Assembly (NCBI GenBank): GCA_024809215.1
Contig: JANUBW010000002.1
Coordinates: 496,001 to 560,000 of the forward strand
Length of the DNA stretch: 64,000 bases
Direction: 5' to 3'
DNA from: Niastella sp. OAS944
Lineage (GTDB): Bacteria; Bacteroidota; Bacteroidia; Chitinophagales; Chitinophagaceae
The notes under the pieces were generated by a model. The model was not told the origin of the DNA and made no database searches. It saw only the letters and a program-made list of their open reading frames with translations. Position numbers and translations under genes: made by a program. Each line of letters begins with the position of its first letter. The first letter of the stretch is position 1. This document shows positions 1 to 9,673 of this stretch, one piece after another.

Positions 1-1590
1 ATAAGAGAATGACACATCGGCTATATACTTCTGGTCATAATCATAACTAACTGCACCGCGCAATCCCTGTTCAACCACAGGGTAATACTGCCCGTCGTGG
101 TTATAGCTTTGACGGTACACCTGCATCATACCGGTGAAAGCATGTTTACCAAAAGTTCTGTCGTACCCAAATCCTACCTGGGTTGTATTCCTGTTCCAGT
201 GCACATTACCGCCATCTGGTGGCTCGGGCTGGCTTACAGCTCCCATGGTTTTATACGTTACATAGCCACTGGCATCTAAGATCGGGTTGTCATACGCATC
301 CTTTGGTACTTCTGCCGACGGTACCGTAAATTGTCTGTCAAGAATACCTATATAAAGGTTTGTATATGAAATTGCGCCATTAAATGACAGCCCCTTAACC
401 AACGCATCAAGTTTTTGATTGAAGCTTAAATTGGTACCCAGGCTTCTTGTATGTGAGTTGTAAATACCGTACTGTCTTAATCGCTGTACGGGGTTAAAAT
501 CGTAAACTGAGTTATTACCCCAGGTGCCATTTAAATTCTTTACCGGAAATGCAGCTGCCGGTATCCGTAATAAATTTGAAAATAATGTTGAAGCGGTAAA
601 ACCGGATGGCGTTTTACGGTCTTCGGTAATACCCGATACGGTTGCTTTTATTGAGAGGTTCTTATTCAACTGCAAGTTAATGTTCGTTCTCAGGTTAAGC
701 CTTTTGTATTTGGCATTGGTACCATAATCAATATCTATGGCATCTGCATCTCTATAGGCGCCCTGAAAATCGGTATAACCGCCCATTACAAAATACCTGG
801 CCTTACTGTTACCACCTCTGAAAGAAATGCTATAATCCTGTGTGGCCGAGCTGTTGGTCAACATTTTATCGTACCAGTTCACATTGGGATGAAAAGGATC
901 GTCGCTGGCTTTATACAATTCAGGATTATAATACTTAATTGGCAATCCGTCATTTTGTAATGCTTTATTATAAGCCGTTACATACCCATAGGCATCCATT
1001 ACTTTAGGCATGGCTATTGGCCGCAGGTTGCCATAGCGGGCATTCACTTCAATTTTGGTTTTGCCTTCGGCAGTACCTTCTTTGGTGCGAACAGTCAATA
1101 CACCGGCGCCGCTGTTGAAACCGTACATTGATAACGCTGCAGCATCTTTCAATAAGGTGATGGATTCTATTTCAAATGGCGACAGGGCCGCTAAGGCATT
1201 CGCATCAATAGGGAACCCATCGAGATAAATAGCCAGCGCATTACCCGCTATATTCCAACTACTTTGTCCGCGTACGTACAAAGTAGGATTATCGTAGCCG
1301 GGTTCGCCCGAACCGGTTGCTACAGTTAACCCGGGTATTCTTGCCTGTAATGTATTTAATAAGTTACCGGCATTGGTCTTTGCCAGTTCTTCACCCGTAA
1401 TGGAAAACACAGCACCTGTGGTTCGCCAGCTTTGCTCTTTTCTAATACCATAGTCAATGGTATTAGCAGGCAATTTCGAGGGTATTATTATAGTATCGGG
1501 CTGGCTGGCGTTTGTCGTTTGCGCCTGCGTTGCCGTTACCCCTGAGCACAGGGCCAGTAAAACAGAAAGCTTTATATTTTTAAATTTCAT
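1..1590 (-). CDS. SusC/RagA-family TonB-dependent outer-membrane receptor, N-terminal part (cut by left edge)
   Basis: About 530 codons are present; the C-terminal barrel lies beyond the left edge. SusC proteins form the TonB-energised outer-membrane channel that imports glycan oligomers bound by a SusD lid. The ATG at 1588-1590 opens a signal peptide ending near TATQAQ. The plug domain follows almost at once, with readable motifs GAVFSITGEEL, LQARIPGLTV, LYVRGQSSW and ITLLKDAAALSMYG. The carboxypeptidase-D-like N-terminal extension seen in the neighbouring receptor is absent. The gene starts 28 bp after the SusD stop at 1619, so it is the third gene of a minus-strand operon with 1619-3547 and 3574-6891. 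Its own SusD would be expected just outside the window. The family call is firm; the substrate cannot be told. Confidence 0.93.
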   Translation of the reverse strand, partial: MKFKNIKLSVLLALCSGVTATQAQTTNASQPDTIIIPSKLPANTIDYGIRKEQSWRTTGAVFSITGEELAKTNAGNLLNTLQARIPGLTVATGSGEPGYDNPTLYVRGQSSWNIAGNALAIYLDGFPIDANALAALSPFEIESITLLKDAAALSMYGFNSGAGVLTVRTKEGTAEGKTKIEVNARYGNLRPIAMPKVMDAYGYVTAYNKALQNDGLPIKYYNPELYKASDDPFHPNVNWYDKMLTNSSATQDYSISFRGGNSKARYFVMGGYTDFQGAYRDADAIDIDYGTNAKYKRLNLRTNINLQLNKNLSIKATVSGITEDRKTPSGFTASTLFSNLLRIPAAAFPVKNLNGTWGNNSVYDFNPVQRLRQYGIYNSHTRSLGTNLSFNQKLDALVKGLSFNGAISYTNLYIGILDRQFTVPSAEVPKDAYDNPILDASGYVTYKTMGAVSQPEPPDGGNVHWNRNTTQVGFGYDRTFGKHAFTGMMQVYRQSYNHDGQYYPVVEQGLRGAVSYDYDQKYIADVSFSY

Positions 1591-1618
1591 TGTTTTCAGA
1601 TTAAACGTTCAATAAGCA

Positions 1619-3547
1619 TTATTGCCATCCCGGGTTTTGACCATCCCATGTATTGCCACCTAAATACCGCATACTAACTTCGGCCAAAGGAAACGGCACA
1701 TAGTAATAGTTGACAGGGAAATTTCTTGAGCCATAGGAAACTAGGCTCCAGTTGAGGAATGGATTGGTTGGTTTTGGACTAACACCATTTGTTGATGCAG
1801 TTACAGCAAACCCACGAAAGCTTTTGTTTAATACAACGTGCGCAGTTAACCAACGGTGCAGGTCGTTATATCTGTGGTCTTCAAATGCTAATTCTATTGA
1901 ACGCTCGTTTTGAACAGCTGTTCTGAATGCTATTTGATCGGGCAGCATGGCGGCCGTTTTATCGGGCATGCCTGCGCGTTGCCTAACGAGATTTAAATAA
2001 GTAAACGCATCTGCCGAAGGTCCGGCATATTCGTTCAATGCTTCGGCATAGCTTAAGTAAAATTCGGCCAAACGGAAAACCGGCCATGCAAAGTGGGCAT
2101 CGTTATTATTATCTACACGGGCAACAAATTTTGAGCATTCAATGGCGCTGCCGGTATTATCGCCGGCATTGGTGTCATCAACCAGGCCGCCTTTTACATA
2201 AGTTGTACCATCTGCAGTTCCTTTGTAATAAGCCAGGAATGTTTTACCGCCATTATACCATTGGCCGGCCCAGGCAAGGCATTGGTAGGCACGTGGGTCA
2301 AGGTTCAATCCTTCCCAGTAAGTTTTAAAATCAGTTCCTGTTGGAGTGGCGGTCCATTTAGTGCCATCTCTTTTCTCATACATTTCGAGGAACTCAACAG
2401 GCACATCGTTTTTAGCGCCCCAGCCCATTTGACGAACTTTAGAAGTGTTGTACCGGCCCCAATCGGCCCAGCCATCGCGGTTAGGGTCGTTCTGGTTGTA
2501 GGTGTTCACCAATATCATTTCGGGATTGCCGTAAGTACCGGTAGTTCCCATTACGTTGTTACATACAGCTTCATAATCGCCCAAACCGGCATAATTATCA
2601 GTTTTAACGGTGGTAGTTGGTTTGCCGGTATTATATAAAACAACACCAGAAGCACCAGCGGCATCTATCACTGCTTTGGCAGCATCGGCGGCTCTTTTCC
2701 ATCGTTCTTTACTATAGGTTTCATAACATAACAAAGTATCTCTGCCATCATTATAACGGGCGCCGGCTATGGCAGCTTTCAAATCGGCCGGCGTATTGTA
2801 CAGCGGGCTTGCGGCATATAACAATACTCTTGCTTTTAATGCCAGCGCTGCAAGGCTGGTAACTTTTCCATAATCGTTCGACGGTCTTGCAGGAGGCAAC
2901 AAAGCCGCAGCCATATCGCACCATTTAACAAGTGTATCTACTACCGACTGAATAGCGGCACGCTGATAAAGCACTTTTCCTTCACCCAGCACTTCCGCTA
3001 CAAGCGGAATACCGCCATACAGGCGAAATGCACTATAGTGAGCCATAGCCCGGCAAAAAATGGCCTGCCCTTTTACGTCAGAGATCCATTCGGGAGAAGC
3101 ATCTCCTACTTTATCTATATTCTTCAACACCAGATTTGCTTTTCTGATGGATTTATACCAACCTACAAATGCAACGGCAGCGGTGTTACCACGTTGTGTA
3201 ATTGGGCCTCTGTCGATGCTGTAAGCAGGGGCCATACCAGCAGCTATATAATACTGATAGTTTAAGTTACCGGCAACCCAGGCCGCACCGGGCAATAATA
3301 AATGAACCTGGTCGGTAAGAACATCTTCACGGCTATCGGCCGAATTGTTCATTACAAAACCCGTTGGCACACACCAGTTATACATATCTGCTATCGCATA
3401 TTGCGCCTGTTTTTGTGTATGGAAAATAGTATCAACCGTTACATCGCCCCCTTTGGGTTTTTCAAGGAAATCCTTTTTACAACCAGTCATCATGCCGGCC
3501 GTAACGATCACGGCTACAAGCATAAAAGGAATGTATATTCTTTTCAT
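1619..3547 (-). CDS. SusD/RagB-family nutrient-binding outer-membrane lipoprotein
   Basis: 642 residues. This is the surface-exposed glycan-binding lid that partners a SusC channel. The N-terminus is a lipoprotein signal with the lipid-attachment cysteine at about residue 23 (MMTGCKKDFLEKP). The body has the usual helical TPR-like features and the SusD-typical C-terminal stretch with EALNEY, YLNLVRQRAGM and ERSIELAFEDHRYNDLHRW. Length is at the long end for the family. It begins 26 bp after the stop of the SusC gene at 3574-6891 and is followed after 28 bp by a second SusC gene, so co-transcription is very likely. No glycoside hydrolase is visible on this side, so the substrate is unknown. 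Confidence 0.95.
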   Translation of the reverse strand: MKRIYIPFMLVAVIVTAGMMTGCKKDFLEKPKGGDVTVDTIFHTQKQAQYAIADMYNWCVPTGFVMNNSADSREDVLTDQVHLLLPGAAWVAGNLNYQYYIAAGMAPAYSIDRGPITQRGNTAAVAFVGWYKSIRKANLVLKNIDKVGDASPEWISDVKGQAIFCRAMAHYSAFRLYGGIPLVAEVLGEGKVLYQRAAIQSVVDTLVKWCDMAAALLPPARPSNDYGKVTSLAALALKARVLLYAASPLYNTPADLKAAIAGARYNDGRDTLLCYETYSKERWKRAADAAKAVIDAAGASGVVLYNTGKPTTTVKTDNYAGLGDYEAVCNNVMGTTGTYGNPEMILVNTYNQNDPNRDGWADWGRYNTSKVRQMGWGAKNDVPVEFLEMYEKRDGTKWTATPTGTDFKTYWEGLNLDPRAYQCLAWAGQWYNGGKTFLAYYKGTADGTTYVKGGLVDDTNAGDNTGSAIECSKFVARVDNNNDAHFAWPVFRLAEFYLSYAEALNEYAGPSADAFTYLNLVRQRAGMPDKTAAMLPDQIAFRTAVQNERSIELAFEDHRYNDLHRWLTAHVVLNKSFRGFAVTASTNGVSPKPTNPFLNWSLVSYGSRNFPVNYYYVPFPLAEVSMRYLGGNTWDGQNPGWQ

Positions 3548-3573
3548 TATTCGTTCGTTTTTCTTGTCAACAA

Positions 3574-6500
3574 TTAAAATCCAACATTGATACCTGCATT
3601 GTAGGTACGGGTAAGCGGATAACCCATAAAGCCCAGATTTTCAGGATCGCCCCAGATCTTATTCTTGCTCCAGGTGTACAGGTTGAACCCGTTAGCATAT
3701 ACCCGAACAGAACCAAGTCCGGCTTTGCCCACTAAACCACGTGAAAAAGTGTAACCCACTTCTACGTTCTTCAAACGCAGGTATGATGTATTTAAATTGA
3801 AGTAGGTGCTTTGATATGCCTTTCGGTTATAAGCAGGTATGGGAAAGTTGATCTTTTCGCCGGCGGCATAACGTTCAGGAGTAAAGCGTGTCCAGTCAAC
3901 CTCAAACAATGCTTCTGTGGTACCGTTAAAATGCAGGTTGGTGCCAGGCATGGGATTATTGGCTACACCATTTGCTCCCTGGAACAATACCGACATATCG
4001 AAGCCTTTATAACCAAAACCCAACGACACGCCATAGGTGATCCTTGGAATATTCGTATACCCCGATCTTACCTGATCTCTTGAATTGATGGCGCCATCGT
4101 AATTGATATCTTTCATTTTAATATCCCCCGGCTGCAGCGGTATATCGGTGAACGAAAGGTCTTTTTCATAAACGTTCTGTCCTGCCGCATTTTGATAAGC
4201 TTTACCATCTGGTCCCTTAGCTAATACCGGTTTCGACAAAATGGGATTATTATTAGCATCTACTTCATATAACTCGGCCCATGAACCATACAGGCCAGCC
4301 GCCTGAAATAATTTCTTTTGCCCTATTGGTTTGCCGGTTTCAGCCTGGTATTCCATGCCAGGTGCTATGGCTTCATCACGGAAAACGATCTTATTCTTGT
4401 TGTTAGCGATATTTCCCTTTATCCAGTAGTTAATATCTTTTCCAACCCGGTCGCGGTATGTGAACTCAAATTCATTACCCCAATTTTTTACTTCACCTAA
4501 ATTATAACTGGGCAGGGTGGCTGCAACAATACCTGGAATGGTACCTCTGGGAGAAAGAATGTCTTTTCTGTTTTCAACAAAATGATCAAAGACTATATTG
4601 AGTTTATCGCGCCACAAATTGGCTTCAAAGCCAATATTTGCTTTTTGCGAAGTTTCCCAGGTAATATTGGGATTACCTAATGTACTTTCACCAGCGGCAC
4701 GCACATTGTTTCGGTTAACCCCATATTGGCCAAAGTAATAGCCGCCCACCGATGCACCATTGTAAGACCACACATCGGGCAGGTACATGAAACGATCGCC
4801 ATTCACTTCATCGTTACCTACTTTACCCAACGATCCTCTAACTTTCAGAAAAGTAACATAGTCATTCTCTGGCCAAAAACCTTCTTTACTTGCTACCCAA
4901 CCCAGTGAATAAGCCGGGAAGAAACCAAACCGTTTTCCTTCAGGGAAGTTTTCTGATCCGTTATAACCCATATTAAATTCGGCCAGGTATTTTCCTTTGT
5001 ACGCATAGGTTAAACGGCCAACAAGGCTTTGGTAAGCGTGTGGCAGGTGATATTTCAATCTGGGATCAAACTTCTTGCTCAGGTTACCCATTGCCAAACC
5101 GGTAAAGTTATGATCGCCAAAAGTGCGGTTATAGTTCAAAGCGAATTCGGTATACCAGGTACGCCATTTATAAGTATACCAGTTAGGCCAGCGTTGCGAA
5201 GGTTGCTCAATGTTCTTTTGAATGATAAGGGGGTTCAACTTATCGCCATTAGGATTGGGACGAACTATATAATATACCGGGAACGACTTTCCACCCGATG
5301 TACTTGAAAAATAACTATCGTAAGAAGCCCTTACGTTTACAGAAAGGCCCTTTGTAATGAAATCTAGCTTATGCGTTAAACGAATAGCTGAATTAAGGGT
5401 ACTGTTATTATTGATGTTATAATCATTACGCATGGCCAGGCTATACAAAGGATTGTTTTGTTCCTGCTCTCTATCTTCAATGAACAAGAACTTTCCATTT
5501 ACATAACCGGGTGAACCCATGGGATTGGTCCACATCAGGTTCTTCTCATAGTTATACCCGTCGTTATTCATACCCGAGATCTGAACAAACTGGGTGCCTA
5601 TATCAACTGAAATTTTGAATGCATCGTTTACATCAAAGTCAAAGTTGCCTCTTACGTTATACCTGTCCTTTCTGTAGTCCATTTCCTTGGAGAAAGGCAT
5701 ATAATCGGTTTTGAAAAGACCGCGCTGGGTTAGGTAACCGGCAGAAAGAAAATATTTCAGGCCTTTGGTACCACCGGTAATATTAACGTTGGCCTGGCTT
5801 TGCGGTGCAAATTTTTTATAAAGCTGTGCCTGCCAGTCCTGGTCGGGATAATCATACGGAGCGTAATAAGGATTGGGCGAACCATCGGCCAACGTAGGCG
5901 TATGTGCGTTTTGATAATACTTCAGTTTCTCCTCGGAATTTGGGAGCGAATAATTATCATAACCAATGTTTTTTTTATGTATGAAAGCAGCCCATCCATT
6001 ATCCTGCCCCTTTATATCGGCGTCATTGGCACGCTTCTGCCAGTATTCCTGCTCAGTTTGTTCATTACGCAAAAGCGCGTATTGGTAGGCATTTACGTAA
6101 TCGGGCATTCTCGAAAACTGGTTAATGGCCGTTTGCGTGGTTGCGCTTACTTTGGGTGTGCCTTCTTTACCACGCTTTGTATTGATCATAATTACGCCAT
6201 TAGCGCCACGTACGCCAAATACGGCTGTAGCCGAAGCATCTTTAAGAATGCTGATATTATCTATTTCATTGGGATCAATGTCGTTGTAAGAATCGCGTAC
6301 AATTCCATCGATAAGGATCAATGGCGCCGTGCTACCGGCATATGTACCAAGCCCGCGAATGTAAAGGGTTGAAGCATCGGCGCCAGGTTTACCTGTACTT
6401 TGTACAGAGATCAAACCAGGTAAACGGCCTGCCAGTGCATTACTAATGTTGGCTACCGGCGACTGCACCACTTCTTTGGCAGAGATGGTACTGATGGCCG

Positions 6501-6891
6501 CAGTTACAGAAGCCTTTTTTTGCTGGCCGTACGCCACCACAATTACATCGCTTAAGTTAACCGCTTCGTTCTTTAGCAGGGTAATAGTAAAATTGTTTGT
6601 TGAACCTATAGCTATATCCTGCGCAGTATAACCTATACCGGTTATACTCAATAATTTATATGTAGCATCAATCGTTAGTGAGAAATTCCCCTGAGCGTCT
6701 GTGGCGGTGCCAATACCATTGCCAGATGATTTAATAGCTTCTACAGATACGCCGCTCAACGGCGTTCCTTTATCATCTTTAATGGTACCACTAATTTTTC
6801 TGCTTTGAGCGATGCTTTGTTGCTGAACAACAAGCGCCAGAAAAAATAGCAGAAGCCGACACAAAAGTTGTCTTTTGTTCATAACTCTCAT
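3574..6891 (-). CDS. SusC/RagA-family TonB-linked outer-membrane receptor, full length
   Basis: 1105 residues. After a signal peptide ending near QQSIAQ comes a carboxypeptidase-D regulatory-like domain (about residues 31-115; SGTIKDDKGTPLSGVSV). Next is the SusC linker-plug region (VIVVAYGQQKK, ALAGRLPGL, LYIRGLGTY, LKDASATAVFGVRGANG) and then the long beta-barrel, ending in a terminal phenylalanine as outer-membrane barrels do (YNAGINVGF). It leads an operon with SusD at 1619-3547. The start could be the ATG at 6891 or the one three codons later (MNKRQ); both give a good signal peptide. No sigma/anti-sigma or hybrid two-component regulator lies next to it in the window. Confidence 0.96.
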   Translation of the reverse strand: MRVMNKRQLLCRLLLFFLALVVQQQSIAQSRKISGTIKDDKGTPLSGVSVEAIKSSGNGIGTATDAQGNFSLTIDATYKLLSITGIGYTAQDIAIGSTNNFTITLLKNEAVNLSDVIVVAYGQQKKASVTAAISTISAKEVVQSPVANISNALAGRLPGLISVQSTGKPGADASTLYIRGLGTYAGSTAPLILIDGIVRDSYNDIDPNEIDNISILKDASATAVFGVRGANGVIMINTKRGKEGTPKVSATTQTAINQFSRMPDYVNAYQYALLRNEQTEQEYWQKRANDADIKGQDNGWAAFIHKKNIGYDNYSLPNSEEKLKYYQNAHTPTLADGSPNPYYAPYDYPDQDWQAQLYKKFAPQSQANVNITGGTKGLKYFLSAGYLTQRGLFKTDYMPFSKEMDYRKDRYNVRGNFDFDVNDAFKISVDIGTQFVQISGMNNDGYNYEKNLMWTNPMGSPGYVNGKFLFIEDREQEQNNPLYSLAMRNDYNINNNSTLNSAIRLTHKLDFITKGLSVNVRASYDSYFSSTSGGKSFPVYYIVRPNPNGDKLNPLIIQKNIEQPSQRWPNWYTYKWRTWYTEFALNYNRTFGDHNFTGLAMGNLSKKFDPRLKYHLPHAYQSLVGRLTYAYKGKYLAEFNMGYNGSENFPEGKRFGFFPAYSLGWVASKEGFWPENDYVTFLKVRGSLGKVGNDEVNGDRFMYLPDVWSYNGASVGGYYFGQYGVNRNNVRAAGESTLGNPNITWETSQKANIGFEANLWRDKLNIVFDHFVENRKDILSPRGTIPGIVAATLPSYNLGEVKNWGNEFEFTYRDRVGKDINYWIKGNIANNKNKIVFRDEAIAPGMEYQAETGKPIGQKKLFQAAGLYGSWAELYEVDANNNPILSKPVLAKGPDGKAYQNAAGQNVYEKDLSFTDIPLQPGDIKMKDINYDGAINSRDQVRSGYTNIPRITYGVSLGFGYKGFDMSVLFQGANGVANNPMPGTNLHFNGTTEALFEVDWTRFTPERYAAGEKINFPIPAYNRKAYQSTYFNLNTSYLRLKNVEVGYTFSRGLVGKAGLGSVRVYANGFNLYTWSKNKIWGDPENLGFMGYPLTRTYNAGINVGF

Positions 6892-7330
6892 AAGTTGTTT
6901 TGGTTAGTAATGAAATTTGTTCTGAAACACTTTAGTTAAACTGAAAATCGGGAGCGTGCAGAATGATCCTATGAAGGAGGCCGTATGATCCCGCGCCCAC
7001 GCGGGAAATAGATCTTAAAGTTGACAAGCATTTCGTTGGGGTTTTTACCTGGTTTAAAAAGGCTGACTCGTTGTAAAAACGCTCCTGCAATTTTGGTATA
7101 AATGAAGAATTGTTAAAATTATCGGGTACTACAAAACCTCATCAAGCCAAAACATTAAAATTGAAAATCAAACACTTGCATAAGTTTGAGTGGAGCATCA
7201 CCCCTACGACGGGTACTACTGTTCGAAAAAACGTTAACAGTTTGGTGAATGTAAAAGAGGAATAAGTGGAGATGGTATATATATAATTATAACAGTGCTG
7301 TCAACATTGCTCAACAAATGGCTAAAGGAT
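6892..7330. promoter_or_regulatory. Leader region of the SusC operon, with a GC-rich hairpin
   Basis: This 439-bp gap lies between the SusC start and the 3' end of the methyltransferase gene; both are on the minus strand. At 6990-7005 there is a perfect hairpin: CCCGCG, four-base loop CCCA, CGCGGG. It sits about 100 bp before the SusC start and stands out in A/T-rich DNA. It would fall in the 5' leader if transcription starts further upstream, or could end transcription from the methyltransferase gene, although it lacks a clear T-run. No CAAAnnTA element (minus-strand -7 box) with a suitable -33 was found. I see no gene here. Confidence 0.35.
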
Positions 7331-8047
7331 TCACTTTTTATTGATAGCTCTTACGCAGATAAAATTGGGGTTAGCAATAAGCTGTTCATATATATCGGGA
7401 AACTTAACCCTACATTCCTGAGTTGGAACAGGGTCGATTGTTTTATCGATGACGAACTGATTTTTTTCAAGGCTATCGGTAATGTGGTTCCAGGGTCGCA
7501 AATAGGCATCCATGTAAATGCCGAAGTTGTTCCAGAAAAAAGACTTCTGTTCGCGGCCACTAACCGGAATAGCTTTTACAAATGGAGCATTGGGATGATC
7601 GGTTGAAAAAATGAGGATACCGTTTGGCTTAAGCACCCTCGAAAATTCTTTAAACAAAAGATCCAGGTCATCTATATAATGTATTACCAGGGAACAGTAA
7701 ATAATGTCAAACTCCGACTGGTTGAACATATTTAGTTCCTGGTTCAAATCGTGTCGAAGTAACCTTGCCCTGTCTTCTGTGTTGTTACGGGCTATCGATA
7801 TCATTTCTTCACTGTAATCGATGCCCGTAACATTAGCTCCCTGGTTTACAAACCAGGCAGTTGTAATACCGGGTCCGCAACCAGCATCTAAAACCGATTT
7901 ATTGTGCAGATCAGCAGCCGCCAACGACAAACTGGCCGGCCGCTCATAATAAGCGTTCCATGCATTGTCTATTATATTCGCTGCATACTGTTGCGCAAAA
8001 GCGGCATCACCGTATATTTCCGACGATAAAGGTTTTTTGTCTGACAT
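7331..8047 (-). CDS. Class I SAM-dependent methyltransferase
   Basis: About 238 residues. Seven-strand Rossmann-fold methyltransferase: motif I SVLDAGCGPG at about residues 51-60, acidic motif II GIDYSEEM (Asp-77 to bind the ribose of SAM), then DIIYCSLVIHYIDD and VLKPNGILIFSTDHP, as in small-molecule methyltransferases of the UbiE/BioC type (Methyltransf_11). The substrate cannot be deduced. I prefer the ATG at 8045-8047; an in-frame TTG three codons earlier overlaps the stop codon of the upstream aminopeptidase gene and is the alternative. Only a few bases separate the two genes, so they are almost certainly one transcript with map. Cytoplasmic; no signal peptide. Confidence 0.88.
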   Translation of the reverse strand: MSDKKPLSSEIYGDAAFAQQYAANIIDNAWNAYYERPASLSLAAADLHNKSVLDAGCGPGITTAWFVNQGANVTGIDYSEEMISIARNNTEDRARLLRHDLNQELNMFNQSEFDIIYCSLVIHYIDDLDLLFKEFSRVLKPNGILIFSTDHPNAPFVKAIPVSGREQKSFFWNNFGIYMDAYLRPWNHITDSLEKNQFVIDKTIDPVPTQECRVKFPDIYEQLIANPNFICVRAINKK

Positions 8048-8052
8048 AATAC

Positions 8053-8817
8053 TCAATTCCAGATCTCATTCTTTTCTGTGAGGATCATGGGTATGCCATC
8101 GGTGATCACAATGGTATGTTCGTGCTGGGCAACAAAACCGCCACGGTTGCCGGTTAAGGTCCAACCATCTGCACCGGTATTGGCCATGGTAGATGTAGTT
8201 GCAATAAAAGTTTCTACCGCCACAACACTATTTTTACGAAAGCGGGTGCGGTTATGCTTGTCCCTGAAATTGGCTATTTCATGTGGCGCTTCATGCAGAC
8301 TGCGGCCCACGCCATGACCGGTAAGATTCCTGATTACTCTGTAGCCCTCTTTACTGGCTGCAGTTTCTATTAAATGGCCAATATCACGTACATAAACACC
8401 GCCTTTGATATTCTTTATTGCTTTTTCTAATATGGCTTTTGAAGCATCAACCAGGCGCTGATGGCCGTGAATGTCGTTACCCAAAACAAAAGAACCGCCA
8501 TTGTCGGCCCAAAAACCATTCAACTCAGCCGATACATCGATATTTATCAGATCACCTTCCTTTAATATTTTGTGTGTTGCGGGAATGCCGTGCGCAAATT
8601 CTTCATTTACACTAATACAGGTATACCCGGGAAAATTGTAGGTAAGCGCCGGGGCCGATTTGGCGCCGAACCCTTCCAGCATTTTTCGTCCGTACTGGTC
8701 CAGTTCTAAAGTGCTCATCCCGGGCTGTGCATAGGCTCTCATTTCGCGAAGCGTTACGGCTACGGCTTCACTTGCTTCCTTCATACCGGTTAATTCTTCT
8801 GCGGTTGCTATAGACAT
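8053..8817 (-). CDS. map: Type I methionine aminopeptidase
   Basis: 254 residues from the ATG at 8815-8817. It removes the N-terminal methionine from nascent proteins using two divalent metals. All five expected ligands are readable: Asp-94 (INIDVSAELNG), Asp-105 (GFWADNGG), His-168 (LTGHGVG), Glu-202 (VAVETF) and Glu-233 (QHEHTIVI). The substrate-facing His is His-76 (FAHGIP). There is no N-terminal zinc-finger extension, so it is the short bacterial class. An in-frame ATG 11 codons upstream (8850) exists, but the downstream start aligns better with family length. It is not in the ribosomal-protein operon where map often lies, so it may be a second paralogue. It is followed directly by a methyltransferase gene. 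Confidence 0.94.
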   Translation of the reverse strand: MSIATAEELTGMKEASEAVAVTLREMRAYAQPGMSTLELDQYGRKMLEGFGAKSAPALTYNFPGYTCISVNEEFAHGIPATHKILKEGDLINIDVSAELNGFWADNGGSFVLGNDIHGHQRLVDASKAILEKAIKNIKGGVYVRDIGHLIETAASKEGYRVIRNLTGHGVGRSLHEAPHEIANFRDKHNRTRFRKNSVVAVETFIATTSTMANTGADGWTLTGNRGGFVAQHEHTIVITDGIPMILTEKNEIWN

Positions 8818-8943
8818 GTTGAGGCTGTTTAATAATAATATACAGTTCACACCTGCATTTTGTTGACGTGCTAGTGTTTAGGCTTTCCTTTTAAAGCCAT
8901 CGTTCTTTATTTATAATGTATAAAGAAAGACATTATTTGTATA

Positions 8944-8998
8944 CAATGCTACTATCTGTTTTCAGCTTGCAAACATATTAACTAAATACCTAACTTAG
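8944..8998. promoter_or_regulatory. Candidate divergent promoters for map (minus) and the YdeI-like gene (plus)
   Basis: On the minus strand, TTTG (CAAA at 8970-8973) is followed after 18 bp by TAGCATTG (CAATGCTA at 8944-8951), one mismatch from the Bacteroidota -7 box TAnnTTTG. On the plus strand, TTG near 8967-8969 precedes TAACTTAG by about 20 bp, just before the start at 9015. The two -33 elements overlap, so the genes may compete for polymerase. Assigned by eye only. Confidence 0.35.
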
Positions 8999-9014
8999 CC
9001 ATAAACCTTCACCC

Positions 9015-9671
9015 ATGGCCACTTCCCTTGCACAAAAGTTCAAAATAAAAGAAGGCTTTACCCTGCGCACCATCAATGCGCCGGCCGATTTTAAAAAACA
9101 ACTCGGCGCCCTGCCAAATGATGTAACCATTACAAACAGCGGAAAGAATTTTCAGCAGGTCCATTGGTTTGTGCTTAACAAGGCCCAGCTCGATAAAGAA
9201 TTACCTAAAGTAATGCCCCTGGTAAAGGGCGATGTGCTTTGCTGGTGTTATTATCCCAAAGGCACCAGCAACCTGCAAACCGATCTTACCCGCGATAAAG
9301 GGTGGGACAATCTGCTTCAACACGAGGAATTTCATTGGATCAGTTTGATCTCCTTTAACGATACCTGGTCGGCCTTTGCTTTTCGCCAGAAAACCGATGC
9401 CGATGTAAAGAAAGAAGCCAAACCAAAAGAACGGCCTATTCTCGACTACATTGATCCCAAACAAAAGATCGTTCGCCTGCCCGATGACTTAAAAGAGCTG
9501 CTCACAAAAAACAAAAAGGCCGGTTCCTTTTTTGAGTCGCTTTCATTTACCAATAAAAAGGAGTATGTTGAATGGGTGGTTACTGCCAAACCGGAAGAGA
9601 CCCGTAAGCAACGGGTAACCGATACACTCGACCGGTTATTGAAAGGCTGGAAGAACCCGCGCAATATGTAA
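9015..9671 (+). CDS. YdeI/OmpD-associated family protein (bacteriocin-protection-like C-terminal domain)
   Basis: 218 residues, cytoplasmic, no signal peptide. The C-terminal 60 residues carry the recognisable YdeI/OmpD-associated motif (FFESLSFTNKKEYVEWV, then TRKQRVTDTLDRL), a helical segment shared with DUF1905/YdeI-type proteins. The N-terminal 130 residues (GALPNDVTI, KGDVLCWCYYPKG, GWDNLLQHEEFHWISLI) resemble the small DUF3052-like domain often fused to it. The biochemical role of the family is not established. It stands alone on the plus strand, transcribed divergently from map, and ends two bases before the stop codon of the convergent DUF3817 gene, leaving no room for a separate terminator. 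Confidence 0.75.
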   Translation: MATSLAQKFKIKEGFTLRTINAPADFKKQLGALPNDVTITNSGKNFQQVHWFVLNKAQLDKELPKVMPLVKGDVLCWCYYPKGTSNLQTDLTRDKGWDNLLQHEEFHWISLISFNDTWSAFAFRQKTDADVKKEAKPKERPILDYIDPKQKIVRLPDDLKELLTKNKKAGSFFESLSFTNKKEYVEWVVTAKPEETRKQRVTDTLDRLLKGWKNPRNM

Positions 9672-9673
9672 GC

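Noticed and set aside
5800-6372. Plus-strand frame of 190 codons inside the SusC gene
   Set aside because: Antisense to the conserved plug domain; hydrophobic only because it mirrors the SusC codons.
7160-7188. ATTG-N17-TAAGTTTG, a good plus-strand promoter match
   Set aside because: It points into the 3' end of the minus-strand methyltransferase gene, with no plus-strand gene to drive; probably chance in A/T-rich DNA.
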